This document shows positions 49,610 to 60,947 of a stretch of 64,000 nt of DNA, piece by piece. How positions within the stretch are numbered: the stretch's first letter is position 1; every line of letters starts with the position of its first letter. The stretch covers positions 1 to 64,000 of the forward strand of contig PUQB01000556.1 in NCBI GenBank assembly GCA_003024785.1, given 5' to 3'. The translations under genes were made by a program, and so were the position numbers. The notes beneath the pieces are model-generated. The model saw nothing but the letters and a program-made list of their open reading frames with translations, was not told the origin of the DNA and did no database searches. This DNA is from Selaginella tamariscina (taxonomy: Eukaryota > Streptophyta > Lycopodiopsida > Selaginellales > Selaginellaceae).

Positions 49610-50047
49610 TGATAAAAGAAGTCAACCTTTGTTTTGCCAATAATAGAAGGAGATATCAGAGAAAGTCGGGTCAGCACATTTCCTTGCGTGTTAGTCTGAT
49701 CGCGAGCACAGCCAGAGTGTCTGGCTGCGGCTCTGGAAAGACAACGCCAAGCCACGCCACTCTCACAGTCTCAAGCGAGCACAGGGGGAAGCTGGCCCAG
49801 CTCGTCAGCATGAGTCCTTTTCAGAATGGAAAGGAGGAACCAAGACATGGTTCTACATACTATCTACAAACCAGGCTGCAGATGAGCCCGAGTTACGCAG
49901 GCTACTGACTAAGCTCAAGCACTCAGACTTAAACAATGAGTTTAATTTCATGGTTTTTTACTTAAGAATGTTAACTATGTTTAGCGAGATATGCAATAGC
50001 AGATATGGAAAGTTATTAAAGAAGTATATTTATTTAATTATCCTATA
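49610..50047 (+). pseudogene. Unidentified captured gene fragment
   Basis: A GC-richer island in AT-rich DNA. From about 49700 one frame without an ATG stays open to about 50047: 'SVWLRLWKDNAKPRHSHSLK', 'FSEWKGGTKTWFYILSTNQA', 'ADEPELRRLLTKLKHSDLNN'. Another frame gives a 99-residue product from 49609. Composition and the abrupt edge next to the left terminal repeat suggest capture from a host gene. I do not recognise the family. Confidence 0.4.
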
Positions 50048-50104
50048 ACATTCTATGAGCTTTAATGATTTAATAGTTTAAAGAATTATAAAGCATAACT
50101 TCCT

Positions 50105-50335
50105 TTCTTTAATTAACTCCTGTGTGTATATCATTTATAAATACACACTTCCCTCGGCAAGGGACTATCTAAGTCAAGCTTTACGCTCCTTTTCTCCTTT
50201 AGAAAGGAGTTTTACTTAAACATTTGTGTTTTAATAAAAACATGTATGCACCTGAAGCTCAACAAATGAGTGCTGGTAGACATAAAGATAAAGGTTTCTT
50301 ATATTCATGGTAGGTGTGTGGTGTGTGTGTGTGTG

Positions 50336-50372
<37 letters not shown>

Positions 50373-50610
50373 AAACTTCTTAAGCTCCTTTCTAAAGAGA
50401 GGTCCTTAAAAAGAGCGTAAAGCTTGACTTAGATAGTGCCTTGCCGCCAACCGTGGTGAAAAAATCATGATTTATTCTTGTAAAAATACAGCTTTTGGTT
50501 TTACTTAGTGTAATATAATGCTAAATATATACGCTTTAGCATTCTTACTAATGAAAGTTTGACAAGTATATATAATAACGAGAGAAGTGTGTATTTATAA
50601 TGATATACAC
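50105..50610. repeat. Hairpin-forming inverted repeat
   Basis: 'gactatctaagtcaagcttt' with 'acgctccttttctcctttag' (50164-50204) reappears reversed at 50368-50440 ('aaagagcgtaaagcttgact', 'tagatagtgcc'). The outer words 'tatatcatttataaatacac' (about 50130) and 50590-50615 also pair. A (TG)n(GA)n tract sits in the loop. Confidence 0.65.
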
Positions 50611-51180
50611 ACATTCAAATTGTTTAAAATATGAAATAATTAAATATATATATTTCTTAATAAGATGTTAAACATATACTTAACACCATTTTATTTGCGA
50701 ACTCTTTTGTTTACCTTTCTCTTAAATGACACATTAATTTCATACAGCATTGGATGTGTGTGGTGTGTGTGTGAAAGAGAGAGAGATTTTATATACATCG
50801 AATAAAACCTACGTGTGGGTAAGTAAGCTCCTCTTTAGTCTCCCCTTCAAATGCCCTTGATGAGTGTGTTCTGCAACCCTGTATATATTTGTCATACTTT
50901 ACACACACCACACACAGTATATATAAACTTTACACATTATATAGATAATAGTAAACCAATAAAAACACTGAAAAATAACCAAGCTATGGTTATCCTCTAT
51001 TTAGCCTATATACATTCTTTTTCACCTTAATAAACTTTTTTCATTGCTTCGTATATTTGGATATTAAAAGCTGACCATGTCAAAGATACTTAAAATTACT
51101 ATGAAACGAATACTTAACCGGTTTTAAACTAGTAAAAACTAAATACAGTTATAATATTCATTAATATTTATCTGCTTCAG

Positions 51181-51245
51181 CGACAGCAGCAAATATCGAG
51201 GCAGCACTTGCAAGTCTTGTAGCTCATGAAAAGAGCAGCAGATAG
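51181..51245 (+). other. Exon-like segment with stop
   Basis: After 'ctgcttcag' the sequence reads 'TAANIEAALASLVAHEKSSR' and a TAG stop, like the last exon of a gene. It is less AT-rich than its surroundings. No family recognised. Confidence 0.3.
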
Positions 51246-51249
51246 TGTT

Positions 51250-51570
51250 TTAAGAGAAATCGTTAACAACCATCTCTCTCTTTCTCTCCTCCCACACACA
51301 CACACACACACTCATGTGCACATGTGTTTTCTTTTAATATGGTTACTGCCACTCATTTTTTAATCTTCAGGTGCATGCATGTTCTTTTTAAAGAAGAAAT
51401 CGTTAACAACCATCTCTCTCACACACACACACACTCATTGTGCACATAAGTGTTTCGCACTCATTTCTAAATCTTCAGGTGCATTCACGTTCTTTTTAAA
51501 GATTTTTTTTAAGAGAAATCGTTAACACTCTCTCACACACACATCATTGTGCACATAAGTGTTTCCTTTT
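51250..51570. repeat. Three direct repeats of about 130 bp
   Basis: 'agaaatcgttaaca', then CT/CA repeats, then 'gtgcacat.agtgttt', then 'aatcttcaggtgcat' recur from about 51258, 51397 and 51515. The third copy is incomplete. Confidence 0.7.
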
Positions 51571-51688
51571 TATATGCTTATATATACATGCATTGCGTAA
51601 CTGGTTCATGGTTTAACTTAAATTTTTAAGAAACTCGTTATATACAATATATATGCTCTCCTCTCTCTCCTCACTCACTACTCACTCA

Positions 51689-51728
<40 letters not shown>

Positions 51729-53964
51729 TACACACACATTTTATGGGACGGTTCACAGGTTTTTGAAAGCTATTCCGTAGATATTATTTTATTATTTGTA
51801 TGATAAAAAATATTAAATTTTATGTATAAATAATTAAATCATAAATAAAGATATAGCATACTTCAGTGGTACGTGGTGTCTAGTGTATGTGTTCATGGTG
51901 TATGTATGTGTTTCAATTGTTGTGTGTGTGTATCTGCTCTGTGTATATGTAATACATGTGTAAGATCTCTCTCTATACACATACACAGCATTTTCATTTA
52001 AATATATGAAGTGATCTGGATTGTTGCCTTTTGTGGATTAAGGTGAACATTAGATAGGCACCCTAAATTTCATATTTAATTATATGTTTTTAGGATCATT
52101 TATCTTTAACCCTTTCCTAAGTGATAAAATTTGGGCCATCCCTTTTTTTTAATAAATTAAAATAAATTTAATAAATTCATATCTATATATAACATTATTT
52201 AAAAACTACATTTATAAATTATTTATATAGCTTTAATATATAAGTAAGTTATATATTAAAACGGATGGCCCTTTTGTTAAAAGGGTATCGGACACTAGAA
52301 TATCGAATGTGTATATAACCAACAAAGCACATAATTGACTTTTTTTTTTTTAAATTTCGTTGTGCTTTGGATGAAGAAATTATATTAAATTATTAAGTAA
52401 ATAAGAAATGTTTATAAATTAAATAAATTAGATAAATAATTTTAAGGCAAGTTAAGATCAGGATCAATATTAATTGAAAAGCAAGGCTTGAACTTAATTG
52501 TTGGACAATGTTTCTCTCATACACACACCATGGTACTTACAACTGTTGATAAATTAGAAGAACTAAAACATTATAATGTTACGTTGTGTGTTCAAATTAT
52601 AATAATATGTGTGTGCATATATATGAAAAACGCTTACTAATAAGAGCATTATAACAATGAAGCGGCATTTCAAGATTATTGTACATGCTATTTAAAAAAA
52701 TAAGATGTTATTTATTTCTTATAAAAATTATAATATTAAGAAAATATAAAATCATATAATATTAATACATTATATAATATTAACACATTCATTTTTTTTA
52801 ATATAAATGTAAAATCTTGATTAATTTGCCACCCACTAAAGGTGGGTAACATCCTATATAGTTGACCTTTTAATAATTTATATTCTAATAATTAATAATC
52901 TCTATAATTTAATTTATTTCAATGAACTAGTGCCAATAACTTTATAACTTAATATTTTATACAATTTTAATTTTTTTCTTTGTATATAAATTTATAAAAG
53001 GGTTATAAGATTGATCATATAAGTATTGTAAAACATAAATATAAAGACCTTGTTTATGTGAGATGTTATGCATATTTATATTATTATTATACATTTTAAT
53101 TAATTTTAAATTAAATAGATATAAAAGTTAATACTTAAATTATATATACTCTACATTTCATGTTCTCTAATAACTTATATTGCGCTTATATACTCTTAAA
53201 TATAAGATATTAAAGAGTTTAATGTTTTATACTTAATAATTTTATATAATTTTGGTTCACTGAAATAAAATTATTAGAGAGTCAATTATATATTAAATCA
53301 TATTATATTTTGTTTGTTTATTCATGAGCACAACGACCACCCTATTTAAAGGCCTAGGATTCTGTAAATTTTAGTAGCGAGATCTTTATATTAAAGAATA
53401 TATATTAAAGTTTATTATATTAATTCTGACAAGTATAAGACATGCTTTATAATATGTTTATATTAACTTTCTATGTATTATTAATGTTAAATCAATACAT
53501 GAATACATACATATATATCAACACATCTATATGCACGCACATGCATATACATACACACATCTGCACATGCACAACATAAACACCAGCTTATAAATTCATA
53601 AGTAAAACCATTTAGGAAGCTTAATTTAACTCTCTCATGGATAGTGGAACTTAAGCCATGCCAAGATATTTTGTTGTTGGTTCGATTCCTGACACCACCT
53701 TTGCGTAACTTACTAGTTTAATATTTAGATATGAATAAATAAAGAGGACAGAATATTTTACCTCATTGTGCCCTGTCACTGGCTACAATCAGTCTACTCC
53801 GAATCCTGCAAACAGACACTAGTGATTATGTCATCCATCTGGACCTTGTGGTATATGTATCTAATATAATATCAAATGAAGAAAATCAAAGAGTACTTGT
53901 TGGCAAATATATTAAATTTACCTGACGCATCAAAAAATTAAACACTGTTTTTAACCTTAACTTG

Positions 53965-54640
53965 TTTTACATATATATTTTTAAATTTAAAAACTTATAA
54001 GATAATGGAAGTTACCTATAATTAAATAGAAACTATAATAAAGAGTCCGACTACACGTGGACATGGTCCTCAATTTTTTTACCCTACCGGCGACTGTTGA
54101 ACGGCGGCCAGAGGAAGCCGGCCGGCAGTTTCAACACGCGTCATTCTGGACAGATCTATAGCCGTTGGTTCGTACGGCACGGTTCACATCGATCATCCAG
54201 AGAGCCTCGCTTGCTAATCTCATCTGCGACATTAGTGCTAAACCGCTCCGATCTCCGTCGACGTAGCGAGATGTCGTACCGGGGTTATTGCTTGTGCTCA
54301 CTAGTGTTGCAACCTCTGATGTCTGTCGGACTAGGTTGTGTGTGACAGGATTTGTTTTCACAGGCGATCGGTTACAACAGCATTCCTCACAAAATCCGTA
54401 GATCTGGAGCACAGATCTGTCTTCTTGTAGCAATAAGTTTCTATGTTTTTTTCGACGGCAAGTTCTACATTTAGCCGGAAGAAGCGCTTTTCAACGAGGC
54501 TTCGTTTCCGCAGATAGTCTGTTGATAATCTTCGGAAAATCGGCATTTTTCCGATCATATAGGTGAGTTTATTCTTGAGCAATGTTTTTGGATGAACTCT
54601 AACGGGGATTTTGAATCTTGCAGCATGTTAGTATATGTCT
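53965..54640. other. GC-richer island of unknown nature
   Basis: 54080-54600 has many CG dinucleotides and several short frames on both strands (100 residues minus at 54433-54131; 82 plus at 54097), none with recognisable motifs. It ends at a splice-like 'ataggtgagttta'. It could be a captured 5' UTR/first exon or an unknown element. Confidence 0.35.
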
Positions 54641-55980
54641 ACGTATATATCGACTGAAGAGATGTCGATATATACAACATGCCACGTATTAATATGACTG
54701 CATTGATATATATATATATATATATTTATACAACATTTGTATATATGCAATTTACATGCCTGCTATGATAGCGTAAAAGTATATTTAAATGAAGTAGATT
54801 GAATTAATATGACTGCATTAATATATAATATATATATGTGTACGTATGTATGTGTCTCTTTATATAACATTTGTATATATGTAATTTACATGCCTGTTAT
54901 GATAACATGAAAGTATATTTAAATGAAGTAGATTGAATGCATAGAACTCTATTTTATACAGTATATACAGTATATTATTATATGCTTTGCTACATCATAT
55001 GCATTAATGGATATATATTATTTTAATGCATATGATGTAGTAAAGTATTTTGTAGTAGAAATATTCTTGTATGCATTAAATGATATATATTATCTGTTTA
55101 TCTCTTTAGTCTACGATATACATGTCATATACTACATTGGTGGACATACACATCTTTATATATATATATATATATGTGAACATATTACAATATCGTATGC
55201 ATACCTAGTAGATTTTGATGGTGATGGTAAGTGAAAAAACATAGGGGGTATAATAACTTGCATTCTTACTTTGTTGATCTGTGATTGCACCCATGTCCAT
55301 AGGTATTGGATGAACACCGATGATGTGGATTAAAAGTAACAATGTGGAACTCCTTAAGTACATATGTTGAAGCAGTATCATAAATAAAAGGTATCATTTT
55401 GAAAGTTGTTCCACCATCCAAATTCATTGGGATCAGAACCCACATTTTGCCTTGAAACACTAGTGAAATTTATTTTTATCGGCCACAAAACTATCTTGTT
55501 CTATTTCACAAACTGGCCTGGTAAATTGTAGAAAATGTTCTCCTCGTACTGTGCTGTGTACTTAAATAAAGTAACAGACCTCGAATTTAACTTTTCTTAT
55601 AAAGAGACAAAGATTTCTTCGCACGACCATACGCTCTTCTCTTTAGAGTTTGCAAAGGCCAGACCTTTGCTTGGTGAACGTAATCACATTTTTTAGCTTA
55701 GGGGCATGGGCGTGATCAGTGCCATGGCCATATCTAGACCAGTTTATTAATTCCCTTTTTCTTTGCATTTTGTTGTACTTTTGTATTGTACAAATCACAA
55801 AAATGAAAAGATGGCGTTGCCACATCATTACATCCATGCATATTCCGTTACGTTGTAAAATTTCTCTTAATTGGGTTTGGTTTTATTTCTGTTTAAGGTC
55901 ATGACAAAATTTCTTTAAGATTCTTATTTCTATAGCGCATGCGTCTTTCTCATTCTTGAGCAGCGATTCAAACATTACAG
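54640..55980 (-). mobile_element. Dispersed repeat family A, copy 3
   Basis: The reverse complement of 42010-43080 and 46830-47700: 'attgaatgcatagaactcta', 'gatggtgatggtaagtg', 'caatgtggaactccttaag', and the B-box-like word 'gggatcagaaccca'. A TA-rich segment (54700-54900) is tandemly duplicated. 55690-55960 adds the module DNA seen at 40790-42010. Confidence 0.65.
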
Positions 55981-57370
55981 ATATTCCATACATAAATTAT
56001 ATCCATAAATGCATTTATATAGCTTATATTCATTATTGAATATACACACATATGTATCATCTCTTATTAAAGCAATTATTTAATATAATTATGTTTATAT
56101 AATATGCAAATATATATTATATAATTATAATAAAATTTAATTTTGATTTGTAATGGGATGGACTTTATGAACGATCATCTTATATTAATATTACAAAAAA
56201 CTTGGTGCTTATTAAAAAGAACAAAGACTTTACATGTACTTAATAATTTATTAGTGTAAATTTGAATTTCTTATCAAAATTTCTTAAAATGTATAATATT
56301 TTAAGTTAATATAGCAAATATATCTTTAATAAATAAATTGATATCCATTAAAAAAACTTGGTAATGCCGATTTGTCTTTTGTACAAGTCGTATTCGAAGT
56401 AAGAATGTTTGTGATTACGATTAATAACGAAGAAACTAACATATTTAAATAATTTTAATTAATAATTTTAATAAACAACTTAAATGATATTATTATATTA
56501 AATTTATTATTAATTTTAAAATGATCAAGACAAGGTATTAAATTCTTATCTTTCAAATAAGTTCTCATTAAGGCGAATTATGTGTTCATTCATGTATATA
56601 ACAACAACATGTCATTCAATAACAATACATTTGAAATTTTGAAAAGAAAATGCAAGTCTAATGGTATTTTAATAATACTTAATACTTACATTCATTTCTT
56701 ATAAATTTAAATTTAGTGTTATTAAATGACATATTTTTGTTATTATATATAATGTACACATAATCCGCCTTAGTAAAGACCACTTTAAAAATCAAGAACT
56801 TAATACTTTATCCTAACCACTTTAAAATCAATAATAAACTTAATAAATATAATATTATTTAAATAATTTATTAAAATTATTAATTAAAACTACTTGAATA
56901 TATCAATCTTTTCATTATTAATTATTATAACAAACATTTTTACTTTAATTGTGATTTGTGCAAGAAACAAACCGTAATTACTAAATTTTATAATAACTAT
57001 TAATTTATTTATTAAAAATACATGTCATACTAATTTAAAATACTGCACACTTTAATAAATTTATTTTTAAAAAAATAAATCTAAATTAAAAATTATTAAA
57101 TACCTGTAAAGTCTTTGTTCTTCTTAATAAATACTAGATTATTTGTGGCATTAACATAAGAAGGTCCATCCTATTGTAAAGTCAAAATTAATACTTTACT
57201 ATAATTTATTACATATATGTATTTACATACTATACAAATATAATTATATTAAAATAATTTAAATAATTATTTTAAATAAGAGACAATACATTTGTTTGTA
57301 TATGCATGAATATAAACTGTACAAATGCATTCATGAATATAATTATGTATGTGATATATACCTGCTGCTA
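55960..57370. mobile_element. Fold-back element 3
   Basis: Left arm 55965-56680 and right arm about 56750-57370 are reverse complements. The outermost 'aaatgcatttatatagct' pairs with the 57295-57340 region, and 'atgggatggactttatg' pairs with 'aagaaggtccatcctat'. The left arm matches element 2 at 47700-48420, including the decayed PGDH exon (56530-56680). It abuts the truncated PPR gene. Confidence 0.65.
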
Positions 57371-57409
57371 CATAATATATATACACACATCCGTAATGCT
57401 CTACAGTGG

Positions 57410-59030
57410 GATCCAAGCCATAGTCAGATGAAAATTTGGACACCATCTTCAAGCAACCGTGCATGACTCAAAGCCGATAGAGCGCTCTGTAAGTAAGACC
57501 ATCTGGCATAACACCTGACTGTTGCATCACATAGAAAATCTCTAGTGCCTCAAACCCATGCCATGCTGTGCATACACTTGATACAATTGCATTCCACGGA
57601 CTAGCATCCGCCTAAGTATATAATCAACTGTCATGTTATGTACACACACACGTTACACACACGTTATGTACACAAACCTGAGGCATTGCATCAAAAATTT
57701 GTCAAGCCAAATCTAGTCTTCCGCATTTGCCATACATATTCACAAGGGCATTCTGAACAAGGACATCGTTGCTGTATTCCATTGTACTACCTCACTAACC
57801 ACACACACACACACAAATAAAATGATTAAATTTATATAAACATTGCATATATTATGCAGGTATGTTATGGTATGCCCCAAACAACATGTGTACACATATA
57901 GACACCACACACAACACAAATAAAATGACGAAAATTTATATAAACATCGCATATATATAAATATGCAGACCCAAACAACATGTGTACACATGCATGCATA
58001 TATAGACACCACCACACACGCACACACCGAGGCAGCTCCACGATCAGAGTGTGCATTGATTTGCCATCAGATAACGCAGATCTCATAGAGCAAGCACCAA
58101 GAACAGTGACAAACGTAAACTTGCTAGTTGAAACACCTTGCTGCAACATTCTCCGAAACATGCAAAGAGCCTCTTGTCCTTGCCCATGATCAGAGTACGC
58201 ACGCGTTCCACGTAATAACACTGGGATGATCAATACCCTCAACGTTGCAATGGCCTCCCACATCTCCTTACATACTCAAGAGAGCTATACCAACAACATC
58301 AAGAAACTGCCGAGGAATATCTGAAATGGATCGATCTTCCATGAATAAGATGCTCTGGAGAATCACAGGCCTCAAGGGCGTTCACAAACGTGACTTCATC
58401 GCGTGGAGAATCCATGCTTTTGTACAAAGTAAGAGCCTCAGTGAAATGCCCAGTCTGGGCAAATGCTGCAACGAGTGTGTTCCACGAAGCAGAATCTCGT
58501 CTGGCCATCCGATGAAAGAGTTCCTTTGCAAGAACGATGTTTCCACATCTCTCATGTGCATTCATGATCGAGTTCCCAACAGTCGTGTCCGAGATGAATC
58601 CAGATTCTATAGCCAATTGATGAATGTGTTTTGCCACTGCCAAGCTGGGGATTCTTGCAGCTGCACTAGCAGCGCACACAAACGTGATCTTTGTAGGACC
58701 AATACCACACAGATTCATCTCCTGAAAGAGACGAATAGCACCTGATGAATCGCTGTTCTTAATGCACACTGTCATGAGTGCATTCCATGAGACTGTGATT
58801 GGCTCTGGAATCCTGTCAAAGGCATTCCTCGCCTCCTGAATGCTCCACATTTGCCGTATAATCCTACAAGAGCAGTGCCCACAACCACATTCTGCTGAAA
58901 TCCGCTCCTTTGCACGCTTTCATGGACGATCTTTGTCCCCTGAGTACCCGGCGACTTGATCAAGCTCAAGAACACAACCATGTCTGGCTTGGATCCTTCT
59001 TGCAGCATTCTGTGATATACACTTTAAAGT
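57410..59030 (-). pseudogene. PPR protein fragment, truncated at both ends
   Basis: Minus frames in order: 59008-58772 ('MLQEGSKPDMVVFLSLIKSP', 'VVVGTALVGLYGKCG'), 58850-58299 ('EARNAFDRIPEPITVSWNAL', 'RRDSASWNTLVAAFAQTGHF', 'VTFVNALEAC'), 58263-58030 ('YSDHGQGQEALCMFRRMLQQ', 'FTFVTVLGACS'), then after a TG-rich gap 57790-57680 ('NALVNMYGKCGRLD') and 57612-57415 ('WNAIVS', 'GVMPDGLTYRAL', 'PTVEHYGCV'). Splice-like borders surround the TG-rich gaps, unusual for PPR genes. One frame shift (about 58840) equals a missing A. It begins mid-repeat beside the hydroxylase fragment and ends at fold-back element 3. Confidence 0.75.
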
Positions 59031-59051
59031 ATATATTAAAGTGTATACATT

Positions 59052-60175
59052 GCATGGTAAACATTGCTATTCTCTTCTCAATAGCCTTATATATTAAAAC
59101 ACTTCACGTCAGTATTACGTTTGCATATAATATGTGTGTGCATGCATGTGTTTGTATATATCACGTCAATGTTATGTTTGCATATTATATATGTACATGT
59201 GTAACCACACACACCTGAATGAGGGGAGACTTACGGTCCTCGTTGTTTAGAAACATTCCAGTACTAGTGCGAACCTTGCTTTCAATTCCCTGTTAGAATA
59301 TTCTTTAAGTTATAGTTTATAGCTTAACTTTAACAGATATATATTTGTTCACACATGCCTTGCCTGTGTTCGTATCAACTACTGTTGAGTTCTGCAATCG
59401 CGGCCCCGCAATTGCCATCAAGTAGTCACATTCCTGCAAAACATATATCAATAAACATGATACATATTAAGTTGTATATGTGTTTGTAATATATATATAT
59501 GAAAAGAGGGTATTAAGTTGATTTATATGTACTATGTGTATGTATGGAGCTGTTGATACATGCCTCCGGGCTTAAGAACTTGTGCAGAAGTAAAATCCTA
59601 AGTGACCAGCTAATAACCTCTGGCTTTACCTGTAATTAAGGTTTAACATATTATTCATATATGCAATGGATATATAGCAAAACAAACTTACAAATCCTAA
59701 AAAGAATCCGAGCTTCCTCGTCACTGTGCCATGTAAAATGTTCTGTAATAGATGTGTCTATACGTGTGTGTGTGTGTGTGTGTCGTCATGCGTATAAGTG
59801 ATATATACGTGTATAATACGTATGCATATGCATACATACCGTTGGTGTCTTCAATTCGCCTAAGGAACAACAACTGGGAAAACAGCTATCAAAGAAAAAA
59901 AGTCAAAAAATATTTACTAAAAATAATTTAATAAATCATCCAATAAGGATATAGTTAATAAAACCACTAACTTTTCAGCAAATGCCCAGAAATGGCAAAC
60001 ATATATACATGTAACTATAGAACTTCACACACAAAGAGATATATAAATGTGTGTGTGTTTGTGTGTGTGTCTCTCTATATCTCTCTCTCTATATATATAT
60101 GAGCTTACCAAAGCCCATAGCCGCTGTAAGAATAGTTAACAAAGTGCAGAGATACCTTGATCCTTTGGGCTTCAT
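59052..60175 (-). pseudogene. Prolyl 4-hydroxylase, 5' part only
   Basis: Minus exons: 60175-60109 (ATG; signal anchor 'MKPKGSRYLCTLLTILTAAM'), 59873-59840 ('LRRIEDTN'), 59742-59692, 59629-59564 ('VKPEVISWSLRILLLHKFLS'), 59433-59359 ('ECDYLMAIAGPRLQNSTVVD'), 59289-59215 ('SKVRTSTGMFLNNEDRKSPL'), and 59085 onward ('AIEKRIAMFT'). Plant P4Hs, which hydroxylate prolines of wall proteins in the ER/Golgi, have exactly this order. Exon 7 stops matching after about 11 codons, so the Fe(II) and 2-oxoglutarate site (H.D...H...K) is missing. The introns after exons 4 and 5 have GC donors. Phase breaks between exons 1-2 and 3-4 indicate indels. Confidence 0.8.
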
Positions 60176-60435
60176 TACATTGCCCTTAATTGTATACATT
60201 TCCACCATATGATCTCACTGAAAACTCATTAAAATCACATATTTTAATGACAAATTATAATCAATTAAAAAAAAAGCATTATAATCATCATATACGTATA
60301 CACACATACATATATTGACAATCAATACTTCGGGCTCCACTTGATTGTGTACATTTCCATAACATCACATTTTTTACGGAAATGATATAAGTAATAATAA
60401 TTTTAAAAAAAAGCATTTTAATGATCCATATATAT
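60160..60435. repeat. Tandem duplication at the 5' end of the hydroxylase fragment
   Basis: 60163-60290 and 60325-60440 share 'gggct.ca..', 'ttgtatacatttcca' or 'ttgtgtacatttcca', the run of A with 'agcatt', and the following 'catata.acacacata'. It covers the start codon region and upstream DNA. Confidence 0.5.
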
Positions 60436-60947
60436 GCACATATATCTACATACACATACACACGTACCTGAAATAATTAGATCTATATGACTGAAAAGTT
60501 AAGTGGTTACCCGACTTAAGGGCGAGTACTAAGTTAAACCCACTTAAATTAAGTTAAGTGTGGTGCAAAACGACCCTGAAGGGTTAAAATTGAACAAGGA
60601 AAAATCCTGCACACAGAGTGATTTCCCTCCGGAATTTCCAGGCTTACCAGATACTTCCACGTGGACGGCGGCCTTGTGCAGCCACGCTGTTAAATAAGGT
60701 TAAGTTGGTCTACATTATCTAATAAATAAAATATACTCTCTTTGACTTATTTTGTTAAATAGGAAAAAATATATCACTTGTTACTTCTTAGTTATTTAAC
60801 ATTATTTAAAATATTGCATTTTAAAAATTATATGCATATAGTTATGTGTGTAGGTAAAGCATAGTTCAAACATAAAGAGATTTGGGGGAATGTTTTTAAA
60901 TTCAATTTAAAAGCTTATTATATTTCAATTTGTAGAATTATAATAAC

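Larger units (their letters stand above)
49063..53964. mobile_element. 4.9-kb element with terminal inverted repeats of about 530 bp
   Basis: Left arm 49063-49590 pairs with right arm 53281-53964. Examples are 'aatagggtggtcgttg' with 'caacgaccaccctattta'-like sequence at 53330, 'ctatccacgagagagttaaa' with 53620-53645, and 'ccacaaggtccagatggatga' with 53832-53850. The right arm has an insertion of about 150 bp (53653-53805) that includes a B-box-like 'ggttcgattcc'. The interior holds a GC-richer gene fragment (49610-50047), a mini-exon (51181-51245), hairpins and microsatellites, but no transposase. Non-autonomous Pack-type element is the likely class. Confidence 0.65.

Noticed and set aside
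53655..53720. Possible tRNA gene around 'ggttcgattcctgacacc'
   Set aside because: Only the T-arm-like word is present; no anticodon or acceptor stem can be formed. It may be a SINE remnant.
41225..57370. CRISPR-like array
   Set aside because: The repeats are long, inverted and irregularly spaced in a plant nuclear context; no short regular repeats with unique spacers.
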